Of a stretch of DNA of 44,022 nt, positions 17,997 to 26,281 are shown piece by piece. A model generated the notes under the pieces. It did no database searches, had not been told where the DNA came from, and worked only from the letters and a program-made list of their open reading frames with translations. Source of the stretch: an uncultured Succinivibrionaceae bacterium (GTDB taxonomy: Bacteria > Pseudomonadota > Gammaproteobacteria > Enterobacterales > Succinivibrionaceae); the NCBI GenBank assembly GCA_944390085.1, contig CALXOT010000011.1, positions 1 to 44,022 on the forward strand. The letters run 5' to 3'. The position numbers were made by a program, and so were the translations under genes. The stretch's first letter is position 1, and each line of letters begins with the position of its first letter.

Positions 17997-19928
17997 TTAA
18001 ATGGATGCAGTAGCTGCAGCCAGCCAGTTAAGTTCCAGATCAGACAGCGTGGTTCCGGCGCTGGTGATTAGATTGTGCACATGCTGATGATAGGTATTGA
18101 GCCAGTCGCGCTCGCGCGGGGTCAGCAGCTCGCGTTCAATCAGGCGCAGATCAAAAGGCACTAAGGTCAGGGGCTCAAAGCACAGCATATGCGAGAAATT
18201 GGGCGCAGTGCAACGGCAGACCTGCACCAGGTTTTCAAGGCGGATGCCGTATCCTTCTGCCTTGTAGAAACCAGGCTCAATGGACACTATCATGCCAGGC
18301 TGCAATTCCACCTGTGAGTAGCGCTTGGAGATCCCATGCGGGCCTTCATGTACTGAGAGCAGATGTCCCACCCCATGCCCGGTGCCATGATCGTAATCAA
18401 GACCCAGATCCCACAGCGGGCGGCGGGCCAGGGCGTCAAGCTGCAGGCCTGAGGTGCCGCGCGGGAAGATGGCAGTGGCCAGGGCAATGTGGCATTTGAG
18501 CACCACGGTGTACATTTTCTTCATCTCAGGGGTGACATTATTGCCTACCATTACGGTACGGGTAATGTCGGTACTGCCCTCGATGAAGTGGGCGCCGCTG
18601 TCAATCAGGTAGAGCGGATCAAGTCCTAGGGCACGGGGCGTCTTTACCTGTCGGTAATTGTAATGGCACATGGCGGCATTAGGGCCTAAGGCTGAGATGG
18701 TGTCAAAGGAAGGTTCGATGTAATCACCTTCAACTTTGCGCAGATCTTCTGCCTTGACGGCCAGAGTATGCTCGCTGATGTCCTTCAGCGCCTTGGCAAA
18801 GCTCTCGGCATCAGTTTTCTTGGTAAGTTCAGTCTGCTCGTCCAGCCAGGTCAAAAAGCGGCACATGGCCACTCCGTCCTTTAAATGGGCACGGTGCTCG
18901 CCGGCAAGTTCCTGATCGTTCTTGCAGGCCTTAGGAATTTCGCACAGACCCAGTCCTTCAATGACTTCAGCACCGCCTTCATGCAGGCGCTTTAGGATGG
19001 CGGCATTGGTGGCAGCTGGATCGATGTAAACCTTGCTGCGTGAATTGCACAGTCGCTCCAGCATGTCCTCAAAACGATCTTCAGGGAAGATGTCGACATG
19101 GCCAAAATGCTGTTCCAGATCGCCCTGCAGATCGTCATTTAAATGGCCGGAGTTTATATACCATTCCAGGGCTTCATTGGCGTAGGCCACCAGGCGGCAG
19201 TTAATTACCGGCAGGCAATGGCGATCACGGCCGCGGATATTGAGCAGCCAGCAGATGGTCTCAGGACTTGAGATTACGGTGGCGTCCAGCCCTTCTTCAC
19301 GCAGGGTGCGGGCTAAATTTTGTCTTTTTTGCAGGCTGGGGCAGCCGTTGAACTCGTCCGGGTAGATCTGTACCTGCGAGCACACTGCTTCCGGCCGGTC
19401 TTCCCAAATCTCATCGATCAGGCTGTGATTTAAGGGCACTAATTCCAGATCGGCCTTATCCAGTTCATGCTTGAAATTTAGATAGCATTTGTAGGAAATG
19501 CAGTTTAAGTTCACCCCGATGCGCGCATCACGCGGCAGTAGGGCGGTGATAAAGTCAGTGGGGCTGACCTTGGCGCTGTTAAAGCTGTTATAGAGCGCAG
19601 GATCTATCTGATTTTTAACCTGCACCTGATAACGTCCGTCCACAAATACGGCGGCCGGCCGTGAAAATATATATTCCCCGCCGTCCCTGCCTTTAAAGTT
19701 CAGCGGCTCTTTCTTATTTAACAGTTCACTCTCGTCGTTTAATACCACCGCAAAACCGGCAGATCCGGTAAAGCCGGTCAGATAAGCCAGGCGCTCACAA
19801 TCGGCGTTCAGCTCATAGGAAAGGTATTCATCGTCATGAGCCACAATCACGGCATCGAGTTTGCGCTCGCGCATTATCTGGCGCAGCTCATGTAATCTTT
19901 CCTGAAATTTTAATAAAGGATCGGTCAT
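17997..19928 (-). CDS. Xaa-Pro aminopeptidase P (M24B), three-domain type
   Basis: A 643-aa dinuclear-metal peptidase that removes N-terminal residues before proline. The start is the ATG at 19928 (AAAGAAG just upstream), giving MTDPLLKFQERLHELR, typical for the family; an ATG 27 codons earlier lacks support. Two creatinase-N-type domains (about 1-310) are followed by the pita-bread catalytic domain with metal ligands in YLIDSGAHFIEGSTDITRTV, GTGHGVGHLLSVHEG, SIEPGFYKAEGYGIRLEN. A C-terminal extension of about 60 residues follows. At more than 600 aa it is of the long APP1-like form rather than the 440-aa E. coli PepP. It is upstream of pssA in a likely operon and divergent from prlC. Confidence 0.92.
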   Translation of the reverse strand: MTDPLLKFQERLHELRQIMRERKLDAVIVAHDDEYLSYELNADCERLAYLTGFTGSAGFAVVLNDESELLNKKEPLNFKGRDGGEYIFSRPAAVFVDGRYQVQVKNQIDPALYNSFNSAKVSPTDFITALLPRDARIGVNLNCISYKCYLNFKHELDKADLELVPLNHSLIDEIWEDRPEAVCSQVQIYPDEFNGCPSLQKRQNLARTLREEGLDATVISSPETICWLLNIRGRDRHCLPVINCRLVAYANEALEWYINSGHLNDDLQGDLEQHFGHVDIFPEDRFEDMLERLCNSRSKVYIDPAATNAAILKRLHEGGAEVIEGLGLCEIPKACKNDQELAGEHRAHLKDGVAMCRFLTWLDEQTELTKKTDAESFAKALKDISEHTLAVKAEDLRKVEGDYIEPSFDTISALGPNAAMCHYNYRQVKTPRALGLDPLYLIDSGAHFIEGSTDITRTVMVGNNVTPEMKKMYTVVLKCHIALATAIFPRGTSGLQLDALARRPLWDLGLDYDHGTGHGVGHLLSVHEGPHGISKRYSQVELQPGMIVSIEPGFYKAEGYGIRLENLVQVCRCTAPNFSHMLCFEPLTLVPFDLRLIERELLTPRERDWLNTYHQHVHNLITSAGTTLSDLELNWLAAATASI

Positions 19929-20311
19929 ATCTTCTTTATAAGTGTAGAAACTTTGCCTGCATTTTAGCACAGCTGCAAAGAAGCTCCTGCAGACAGAAAA
20001 TCCTGGCAATAGCGCAGATATTCCGCATTTTTATGCGCTTTGGGCTGCAGAAAGCTACGCAGGCAGAGATCTTTGGTAGGTGCTTTACCGGATATGGCCA
20101 GGCTGTGGCTTGGACCAGGCCTGAATGTAACCCGGGCATGGTTATGTGGCTTGCACTATGATTTGCCAGAGCGGCACGATTTGCGCATAATCACAGGAAG
20201 GATTTTATTTTGGCAGGGTAGCTTAGTTGTACTTTATACCTGCAATTCCGGTCATGGCCGGAACAAGGCAGCGCCCTTAGTAGGGCTTGCTTAATTTGGA
20301 GATGGAATTTA
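19929..20311. promoter_or_regulatory. Divergent intergenic region pepP / prlC
   Basis: These 383 bases between two oppositely oriented peptidase genes should hold both promoters. I see no gene with a ribosome site. TTTATA at about 20233-20238 is a possible -10 for prlC; the -35 is unclear. No strong hairpin or repeat. Confidence 0.35.
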
Positions 20312-22387
20312 ATGACTGAAGATTTCAACCCGCTTTTACATATTGAAGGTCTGCCAATCTTTTCGGCACTGAAACCTGAACATGTATTTCCGGCTGTAAA
20401 ACAAGCAATTGAACATTGCCGTAACACCATCATACAGGTGACGGAAAAAGCCGCTAAAGCAGATCACCCCACCTGGGACAGCGTGATGGCTCCCATTGAA
20501 GAGGCGGATGACAAATTCTCCAAGATGTGGGCGGTAGTTTCACATTTAAATGCAGTCTGCAATACCCCGGAACTGCGGCAGGTGCACGATGAGTGCCTGC
20601 CCCTGATTGCTGAGTACTCCACCTGGGCAGGGCAGTATCAGCCTTTGTTTGAAACCTTGAAGCGGATAAAAAACAGTGATGAGCTCCAGCTTCTGACTAG
20701 GGCACAGCAGATCTCCATTGATAACTCCATCCGTGACTTTAAGCTGACCGGTGTCGATCTGCCGGCAGACAAAAAGGAGCGCTTTGCTGAAATTTCAGCG
20801 CAATTGTCGCAGCTTGAATCTGACTTTGCCAATCACGTGCTCGATGCCACTCACTCCTATATTAAGCATGTCACCGATAAGGATGAGCTGAAGGGACTGC
20901 CGGCAGGCTCCCTGAAGCTGGCTCGTGCTGAGGCTGAAAAGCGTGGTCTTGAAGGCTGGGTGCTGACTCTGGATATGCCTTCTTACCTGCCTGCCATGAT
21001 GTATGCCGATAACCGTGAGCTGCGCCGCGAGCTGGGCCTTGCCTACAATACCCGCGCCTCTGAACTGGGGCCTGATGCGGGCAAGTTTGACAATAAGCAG
21101 GTGATGGAGAATATCCTACGCCTGCGGCAGGAGCAGGCTGAGCTGCTGGGCTTTAAGAGTTATGCCCATTTGTCGCTTGCCACCAAGATGGCAAAGGATC
21201 CGGATGAGGTGGTGTCCTTCTTAAAGGATTTGGCCTGTAAGTCAAAACCGCAGGGTGAGCGCGAAATGGCAGAGCTTGCTGCCTTTGCTAAGGAGCAGGG
21301 CTGTGAGAAATTAGAACCCTGGGATCTTGCCTATTACTCTGAAAAACTGCGTGAACACAAGTTTTCCTTCAATGCCGAACAGTTGCGCCCTTACTTCCCG
21401 GTGGACAAGGTGGTGGCCGGGTTATTTGAATGTGCCCGCAGGGTCTATGACATCACCATCCGCCCGCGCTTTGGGGTGGATGTGTGGCATGACGATGTCA
21501 GCTGCTATGACGTCTATGACAGCTTTGGCAGTCGCATCGGTACTTTCTATCTTGATCTGTATGCCCGTGAAGGCAAGCGGGGCGGGGCATGGATGGATGA
21601 GTGCCAGAGCAGGCGCTACCGCCGCGATGGCGCGCTGCAGCTGCCGGTCGCTTATTTAGTCTGCAATTTTACCCCGCCTATCGGTGGCCGCCAGGCTGAG
21701 CTGACCCATGGCGAGGTGGTGACCTTATTCCATGAGTTTGGCCATGGCCTCAATCAGCTGCTGACCCGCATCGATATCTCCGATGTGTCTGGGATCAACG
21801 GGGTACCTTGGGATGCGGTGGAATTACCCTCGCAGTTTAATGAAGAGTTTGCCTGGCAGCAGGAGGTGCTCAATTTCCTCTCCTCGAAAGTCGGTACCGG
21901 TGAACCACTACCTGCAGACAAGCTCAAGGCTCTGCTTGATGCCAAGAATTTCCAGTCTGCCATGTCCATGTTAAGTCAGCTGGAATTTGCCCTCTTCGAT
22001 TTCACCTTGCATCTCAATTATGATCCGGCCAAGGGCGGGCAGGTATACGAGACACAGCAGCAGGTGTGCGCGGAGGTATCGGTGGTGCCGCGTTATCCCA
22101 ATTCGCGTTTCCCCAATTCCTTTACCCATATCTTTGCCGGCGGTTATGCGGCAGGCTATTACAGCTATAAATGGGCTGAGGTGCTGGCGGCCGATGCCTT
22201 TGGCCGCTTCCTGGAAGAAGGGATCTTCAATAAGGCGGTAGGCCAGTCTTTCCGGGACAATATCCTGGCCATGGGTGGTGCCTGCGATCCGCTGGAGGCT
22301 TTTGTGGCTTTCCGTGGCCGTAAGCCCAGCGTAGATGCGCTGCTGGTACAAAGCGGTATCAGCTTTGAGCCAGAGGCAGCTAAATAA
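20312..22387 (+). CDS. prlC: Oligopeptidase A (M3 family)
   Basis: A 691-aa cytosolic zinc metallopeptidase that degrades short peptides, including cleaved signal peptides. The zinc motif HEFGH is at residues 474-478, with the third ligand Glu504 in VELPSQ, the usual spacing for M3 enzymes. NFTPPIGGRQAELTHGEVVTLFHEFGHGLNQLL and the C-terminal HIFAGGYAAGYYSYKWAEVLAADAF stretches are family hallmarks. The length agrees with E. coli PrlC (680 aa). GGAG precedes the ATG at 20312. The gene stands alone and is closed by the hairpin at 22421-22460. Nothing essential is missing. Confidence 0.96.
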   Translation: MTEDFNPLLHIEGLPIFSALKPEHVFPAVKQAIEHCRNTIIQVTEKAAKADHPTWDSVMAPIEEADDKFSKMWAVVSHLNAVCNTPELRQVHDECLPLIAEYSTWAGQYQPLFETLKRIKNSDELQLLTRAQQISIDNSIRDFKLTGVDLPADKKERFAEISAQLSQLESDFANHVLDATHSYIKHVTDKDELKGLPAGSLKLARAEAEKRGLEGWVLTLDMPSYLPAMMYADNRELRRELGLAYNTRASELGPDAGKFDNKQVMENILRLRQEQAELLGFKSYAHLSLATKMAKDPDEVVSFLKDLACKSKPQGEREMAELAAFAKEQGCEKLEPWDLAYYSEKLREHKFSFNAEQLRPYFPVDKVVAGLFECARRVYDITIRPRFGVDVWHDDVSCYDVYDSFGSRIGTFYLDLYAREGKRGGAWMDECQSRRYRRDGALQLPVAYLVCNFTPPIGGRQAELTHGEVVTLFHEFGHGLNQLLTRIDISDVSGINGVPWDAVELPSQFNEEFAWQQEVLNFLSSKVGTGEPLPADKLKALLDAKNFQSAMSMLSQLEFALFDFTLHLNYDPAKGGQVYETQQQVCAEVSVVPRYPNSRFPNSFTHIFAGGYAAGYYSYKWAEVLAADAFGRFLEEGIFNKAVGQSFRDNILAMGGACDPLEAFVAFRGRKPSVDALLVQSGISFEPEAAK

Positions 22388-22420
22388 GCGGGCTGTGCCT
22401 GACTTAGCATAATTATTGCG

Positions 22421-22460
22421 GCGCCCGGATGGCCATAAACCGTCCGGGCGCTGTGTTTTG
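22421..22460 (+). terminator. Rho-independent terminator after prlC
   Basis: GCGCCCGGA (22421-22429) pairs with TCCGGGCGC (22443-22451), nine perfect base pairs, followed by TGTGTTTTGGGTTT. It sits 34 bases past the prlC stop. Confidence 0.8.
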
Positions 22461-22586
22461 GGTTTAAAAAGGAATTGTATAACAGAAAATTAAGTATAAA
22501 GGCAGCAGCCTGCGTTTTACAGGAAGGTTGATTTATCTGACGGCATTATATTAATCCTCTGTCTACATTATTTTATTGCGTGGAGA

Positions 22587-22679
22587 ATGTTGGAGCACTA
22601 TGTTGTCATAGTTATGGAGATTGTTGCGGTTTATTGCTGCACTGAAGGTAAAGGCTCATGTGCCTTCTGCATGAAATAG
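22587..22679 (+). CDS. Doubtful 30-aa hydrophobic, Cys-rich ORF
   Basis: ATG at 22587 to TAG at 22679. The peptide has a hydrophobic N-terminal half (YVVIVMEIVAVY) and four cysteines in the second half (CCTEGKGSCAFC). GGAG stands too close to the ATG for good initiation. The first codons overlap an inverted repeat (ACTATG 22597-22602, CATAGT 22607-22612). It lies in the gene-poor stretch between the prlC terminator and repeat copy 2; apart from the hairpin at 22703-22727 I see nothing else there. Confidence 0.2.
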   Translation: MLEHYVVIVMEIVAVYCCTEGKGSCAFCMK

Positions 22680-22702
22680 AAAAGTCTCTGTATAACAGCA
22701 AA

Positions 22703-22727
22703 TAAGCGGGGTGCCCCTCCCCGCTTA
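22703..22727. terminator. Strong GC hairpin just left of repeat copy 2
   Basis: TAAGCGGGG (22703-22711) pairs with CCCCGCTTA (22719-22727) around a 7-base loop. On the minus strand it is followed by TTTGCTGTTAT, so it may terminate minus-strand transcripts arriving from the tps locus. Confidence 0.45.
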
Positions 22728-22752
22728 AGCCTCTTCATGTGTATGTTTTAAC

Positions 22753-22975
22753 TAATGCCGCGTAATTCCCCTTGCGTGAGCCTGGGGATGAAAGCGGCGG
22801 GTGTCGCACATTTTGATCATGTACAATACTCTCTAAGAATTCAGGAACGGGCTTTTTTGTTTTTTCTTGATGGGGGCATTGTGGACATGCCCGTAAGTGC
22901 CCAGTAATGGGTGCTTACTAAAAGTGAGGCACCGTCTTCACGAAACCTCGCACGTAAGAGCGTAGGTAGTTCATA
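22753..22975 (+). repeat. Dispersed repeat, copy 2 (full length, 223 bp)
   Basis: Full copy, about 95% identical to 33241-33462: about ten substitutions, six of them clustered at 22860-22867, plus one extra A near 22921. It is preceded by TTTAAC (22747-22752), as copy 3 is, and ends in TTCAT (22971-22975). The left part holds GCCGC...GCGGC enclosing TCCCC...GGGGA. The right part holds three hairpins in a row. In this copy a T-to-A change weakens the terminal stem (GAGCG instead of GTGCG). I infer a non-autonomous IS200/IS605-like insertion. There is no coding capacity. Confidence 0.85.
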
Positions 22976-23008
22976 GCTCAGAAGCTTAGATCACAAGCCC
23001 CAGGGCAG

Positions 23009-23050
23009 GTGGCGCAGCTCCTTTGAATTAAGCGCCACGCCAACTTTTTT
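23009..23050 (+). terminator. Plus-strand terminator-like hairpin right of repeat copy 2
   Basis: GTGGCGC (23009-23015) pairs with GCGCCAC (23032-23038), extended by GGC/GCC with a bulge, and is followed by AACTTTTTT. It would end a plus-strand transcript leaving repeat copy 2 about 35-75 bases past its right end. It sits just beyond the tpsA stop and may also mark that 3' end. Confidence 0.55.
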
Positions 23051-23057
23051 CATAGTA

Positions 23058-26048
23058 TTAACCCTGAGCCGTATTTGCAGTAGTTTCCTTTATTGGAACT
23101 ATATGGGCGGCGGTAACCGGCACTGTGGTGGCATGTGCCTGCTGCCGTGCCTTAGTGTCCTGCTCCTGCTGTGCATCATCATCTGAAGGCTTTGCAGCCT
23201 TTTCCCCGGCCTGCTCCTGCTGTGCTGGCGGCAGTGCGTCTGCTGCAGCCTGCGCCATCATTTTTTCAGCAATGGCAGCCTGTACTTCAGCTTCGTATGC
23301 CTTGAGCTCATCAGATAAATACCAGCCCCAGGACTGATCGTTGATCTTGGCACTGGAGGCAAAGACAATGCCATTGCCATCCACTTCGCCAGGCAAGCTT
23401 TCGTTTAACCGGCATGTGCCCTGTTCGTTCCAGTTGAGAGCTGCCTGATCCCGTCCGCTGCAGTAATTGCAGGGGGCCACATTTTCAAAAACCTCGACTA
23501 CGGCTGTCTGGGTATTGGGATTAGCCGGTTTAATGGGGGCAGGAGGATCAACCTCAGGCAGCGGTTCGGGCTCGGGTTCGGGTTGAGGTTCAGGCTTGGC
23601 ATTTACCTTAAGCTCGCCTTTATCTACCTTATAGGTATAGTTTTCATCAAGGCCTGCTGCGCTAAAGCCGATCTCATAATTGCCGCTGGTGCTGTAGTCC
23701 TGAGGCAGTACGGCCTGACCGTTGAAATCCTCCAGGCTTTCTCCGGGGGCAAAATTAAGATCTGCCGCATTGGTGATGGTTGGGCTGGCCGTCTCACCGG
23801 CTGTAACCGTCTCATCGCTGATGACGATGGTACCTAGATCGCGTTTGGCGATATTGATATAACCGCTGCCCCCTAAGGTCTGTTCCCCGGCAGTACCGTC
23901 GGCCTGATCTGGCTGTACCAGGTAAAAGCCATCAAAACCCTTGGTATTGGTCAGCTCATAATGATAATTGTCAGCTGCCGTGACCTTGCCATCCGGGCTG
24001 TGCGCCTGATTGTCAAAGGAGATGAGATCCTGGGCAGAAAAGACTTCATGTTCAGAACTGACGCTCTGCCCCTCCGCGTTTACCGTGGTTCCGGTAAAGT
24101 GCACGCTGTTGAGATCCTGATAGTCATGGCCGGATCCGTCATAAACGTAGTCAAAGTTCTCAACAAAATAAGGCTGCATAAAACCCTTTAAATGAGCCTC
24201 ATCAGTGCTTTCATTAACGGCGTAGTCAGCAAGGCTCTGCCCGTTTGCCTGAGCTGCGGCAATACCATCGGCAATAGAATCGGCAAGAGCAGTGGTAGTG
24301 TGGTTGGTGGCAGTGGCGGCAAGTCCATCTGCTCCATTGGTACCGGCGTTAAGGCCTGCAGTGTGCAGGGTTCCGGAAATTTCAGCTGTAACTGCGCCGG
24401 CCGTAACCTTATCTGGAGCACTTGCAGTGAGGGCGGCTAAAGCCTGAGCACTTGCTGCGGCAAAACCTGCGCTCACGTTTTCAAGCTGAGTGGTACCGCC
24501 AAGCTCTGCGCTCAGGGCTCCGGTTTTAAGTGAGGGCAGGGTAGCGCTATCCCCGGCAGGCTGGAGCAGGTTTAACTTATCCACCTCCACGTCAGTAAGC
24601 TTGCTGTCCTTAATGGTGGCAGCAAGACCGCCTGCTTTAAGGACAGTGCCGGAAGCTATACCGCCATTGCTGGTTGCACTCAGATCAAGGGTACTGTCAG
24701 TGATGAGCAGATTTTTGATCTCTGCGCCATCCAGGGCAGTGAAGAGTCCGGCGCTGCTGGCATCCGGCTCTGCCTTGATGGAGTAGCTGATGCGGTTGTA
24801 AGCCCCGTCCAGGCTGCCGCTAAAGGTCTGTCCTGCTGCAATGGACTTAGTAGTTTCAATATTGTCAGCAAGCCAGTATGAGCCATCCGTGCCGTGTTTT
24901 GCGATCAGATCCAGATCGGACTCATCGGCAAGCGCAAGCTCCCCCTGATGGGAGATCACGGTGTCATGCTGCAGATTTTTGATCTCAAACTGTGTACCCA
25001 GATCAAAGACTTGCTCCGGGGTTCCCTGTTCCGGGGAGACAAAGCCTGCGTCGATACGGTTTACCGAGGATTGCAGCACTGCATGTTCACCCTGCAGGGT
25101 CTGATGGGACAGATCGGTCAGGCGGTTGGCATCGCGGATCAGGATCTGTCCGCCGTCGACTAACAGATCAATGGTTTCGATGTCACCCAACAGGCGCACC
25201 TTGCCCATGCCCTTGCCATCTGAAAAGGTGAAATTAGCCAGGGGCCGGTTGTCAGTAGTCCACTGATCGTTGACGGGACTTGCAATGAAGCTTTTAAGCA
25301 TCTTTGCGCTGACTTTGGCAGTGGAGAGGCCGAAATGATCGACCTGCACCCGTGAGCCCTTGGCCAGGTTGATGCCATGGGGATTGACGATAAAGACGCT
25401 GCCGGTACCGGTTAGCATGCCTTCAATGCGGGAGGCCTTGTGATCACGTACCAGGTTCAGGAAATTACCGTTCTGAAAATCCACGGTATTGCGCTTGCCC
25501 ACGTCAAAGGACTTCCACTGCAGCACATTGTTGGCCTTATGACCGTCAATGGACATGTAGGGCCCCATCTCTGTAATGGTGGCATTGCCATGGATATGCT
25601 TGTCAAAGACCGGAAGGTTCGCAGCCTCACTCAGCCCCGGCAAAATGGTCAGTGCCAGGGTAACGGCAGTGGCGGCTAAGATGGTGCCCTTAAGCAAACG
25701 GCTAAGGTAGGGATAGATGGTTTTTCTGGCCTTCAAGGCCTCAGGCAGGCGGTAGCCAGGCCGGGCCTTAGTTGCAGCAGTCTGGCAGTTGGTGCCGGTC
25801 TGCGGCTGTTTCAGATTTTGCATAAGATTCTCCTGTGCAGTAAAGCTAGATGATGGATGGACACTGTTCTGCGCTCTGCCTTTTCGTTCCGGAAGCGGCT
25901 GAGCCTTAACTTTCAGGACTGGGGACAGCTTGCCTGCAGCCTTGAGTTGAGCTTTTTGAGGGCGGTAGTTTTTACGCAGAGCCTTACGGCGTGCGCCAGG
26001 GGCGTAAGAGCACGAGGTGCGGTGTTTAGGACTTTGAGGTTTTTTCAT
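23058..26048 (-). CDS. TpsA-type secreted adhesin/filamentous hemagglutinin-like exoprotein
   Basis: A 996-aa two-partner-secretion passenger. Residues 1-115 are a long basic leader (many Arg/Lys). A hydrophobic signal helix spans about 118-139, with cleavage likely near LSEAA (142/143). The TPS domain follows (about 144-390) with the hallmark NPHGI at 222-226. A stretch of Ala/Thr-rich beta repeats comes next, then YDG/MBG-like modules (FDYVYDGSGHDYQDL), a Pro-Glu hinge, and a C-terminal part with CNYC and a third Cys that recalls the Cys-anchored tail of HMW-type adhesins. Two in-frame starts have good ribosome sites: ATG at 26048 (AAGGAG) and Met76 at 25823 (AGGAGA). It follows TpsB and a 56-aa ORF on the same strand. 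Confidence 0.85.
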   Translation of the reverse strand: MKKPQSPKHRTSCSYAPGARRKALRKNYRPQKAQLKAAGKLSPVLKVKAQPLPERKGRAQNSVHPSSSFTAQENLMQNLKQPQTGTNCQTAATKARPGYRLPEALKARKTIYPYLSRLLKGTILAATAVTLALTILPGLSEAANLPVFDKHIHGNATITEMGPYMSIDGHKANNVLQWKSFDVGKRNTVDFQNGNFLNLVRDHKASRIEGMLTGTGSVFIVNPHGINLAKGSRVQVDHFGLSTAKVSAKMLKSFIASPVNDQWTTDNRPLANFTFSDGKGMGKVRLLGDIETIDLLVDGGQILIRDANRLTDLSHQTLQGEHAVLQSSVNRIDAGFVSPEQGTPEQVFDLGTQFEIKNLQHDTVISHQGELALADESDLDLIAKHGTDGSYWLADNIETTKSIAAGQTFSGSLDGAYNRISYSIKAEPDASSAGLFTALDGAEIKNLLITDSTLDLSATSNGGIASGTVLKAGGLAATIKDSKLTDVEVDKLNLLQPAGDSATLPSLKTGALSAELGGTTQLENVSAGFAAASAQALAALTASAPDKVTAGAVTAEISGTLHTAGLNAGTNGADGLAATATNHTTTALADSIADGIAAAQANGQSLADYAVNESTDEAHLKGFMQPYFVENFDYVYDGSGHDYQDLNSVHFTGTTVNAEGQSVSSEHEVFSAQDLISFDNQAHSPDGKVTAADNYHYELTNTKGFDGFYLVQPDQADGTAGEQTLGGSGYINIAKRDLGTIVISDETVTAGETASPTITNAADLNFAPGESLEDFNGQAVLPQDYSTSGNYEIGFSAAGLDENYTYKVDKGELKVNAKPEPQPEPEPEPLPEVDPPAPIKPANPNTQTAVVEVFENVAPCNYCSGRDQAALNWNEQGTCRLNESLPGEVDGNGIVFASSAKINDQSWGWYLSDELKAYEAEVQAAIAEKMMAQAAADALPPAQQEQAGEKAAKPSDDDAQQEQDTKARQQAHATTVPVTAAHIVPIKETTANTAQG

Positions 26049-26089
26049 GACGATCTCCTTGCCGGCAGAGTGGGATAAGACTCCGGGCT

Positions 26090-26260
26090 TTATTTGGCCA
26101 GGCTGGTGCTGTCTTGAGACAACTGCAGCGTTACGGATACAGGATCAATGCTGGAAGCGGCAGCGCCGGGTGTGCCTGCTGGGGCAACTGCAGACGGGGG
26201 CTTAAAGGGTGTAAGTTCCCTGGGGGCGGACAGATCGCCCCTGTACGCTGTGTTTTTCAT
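26090..26260 (-). CDS. 56-aa small protein between tpsB and tpsA
   Basis: ATG at 26260-26258 with AGGAGAGAG upstream; 56 codons end in TAA at 26092-26090. It begins 21 bases after the tpsB stop and ends 41 bases before the tpsA start, so it fits tightly into the operon. The peptide begins MKNTAYRGDL, has a Pro/Ala-rich middle (FKPPSAVAPAGTPG) and a Ser/Thr/Leu-rich end, with no cysteine, signal peptide or membrane helix. I recognise no family. The strong ribosome site and the packing support a real gene; its role (chaperone, leader, regulator) is unknown. Confidence 0.55.
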   Translation of the reverse strand: MKNTAYRGDLSAPRELTPFKPPSAVAPAGTPGAAASSIDPVSVTLQLSQDSTSLAK

Positions 26261-26281
26261 GACGGACTCTCTCCTGTCGCC

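Noticed and set aside
22991..23053. 20-codon minus-strand ORF just after the tpsA stop (begins MKKVGVALN)
   Set aside because: No ribosome site of its own at proper distance, and its DNA forms the GTGGCGC/GCGCCAC hairpin; more likely part of a terminator.
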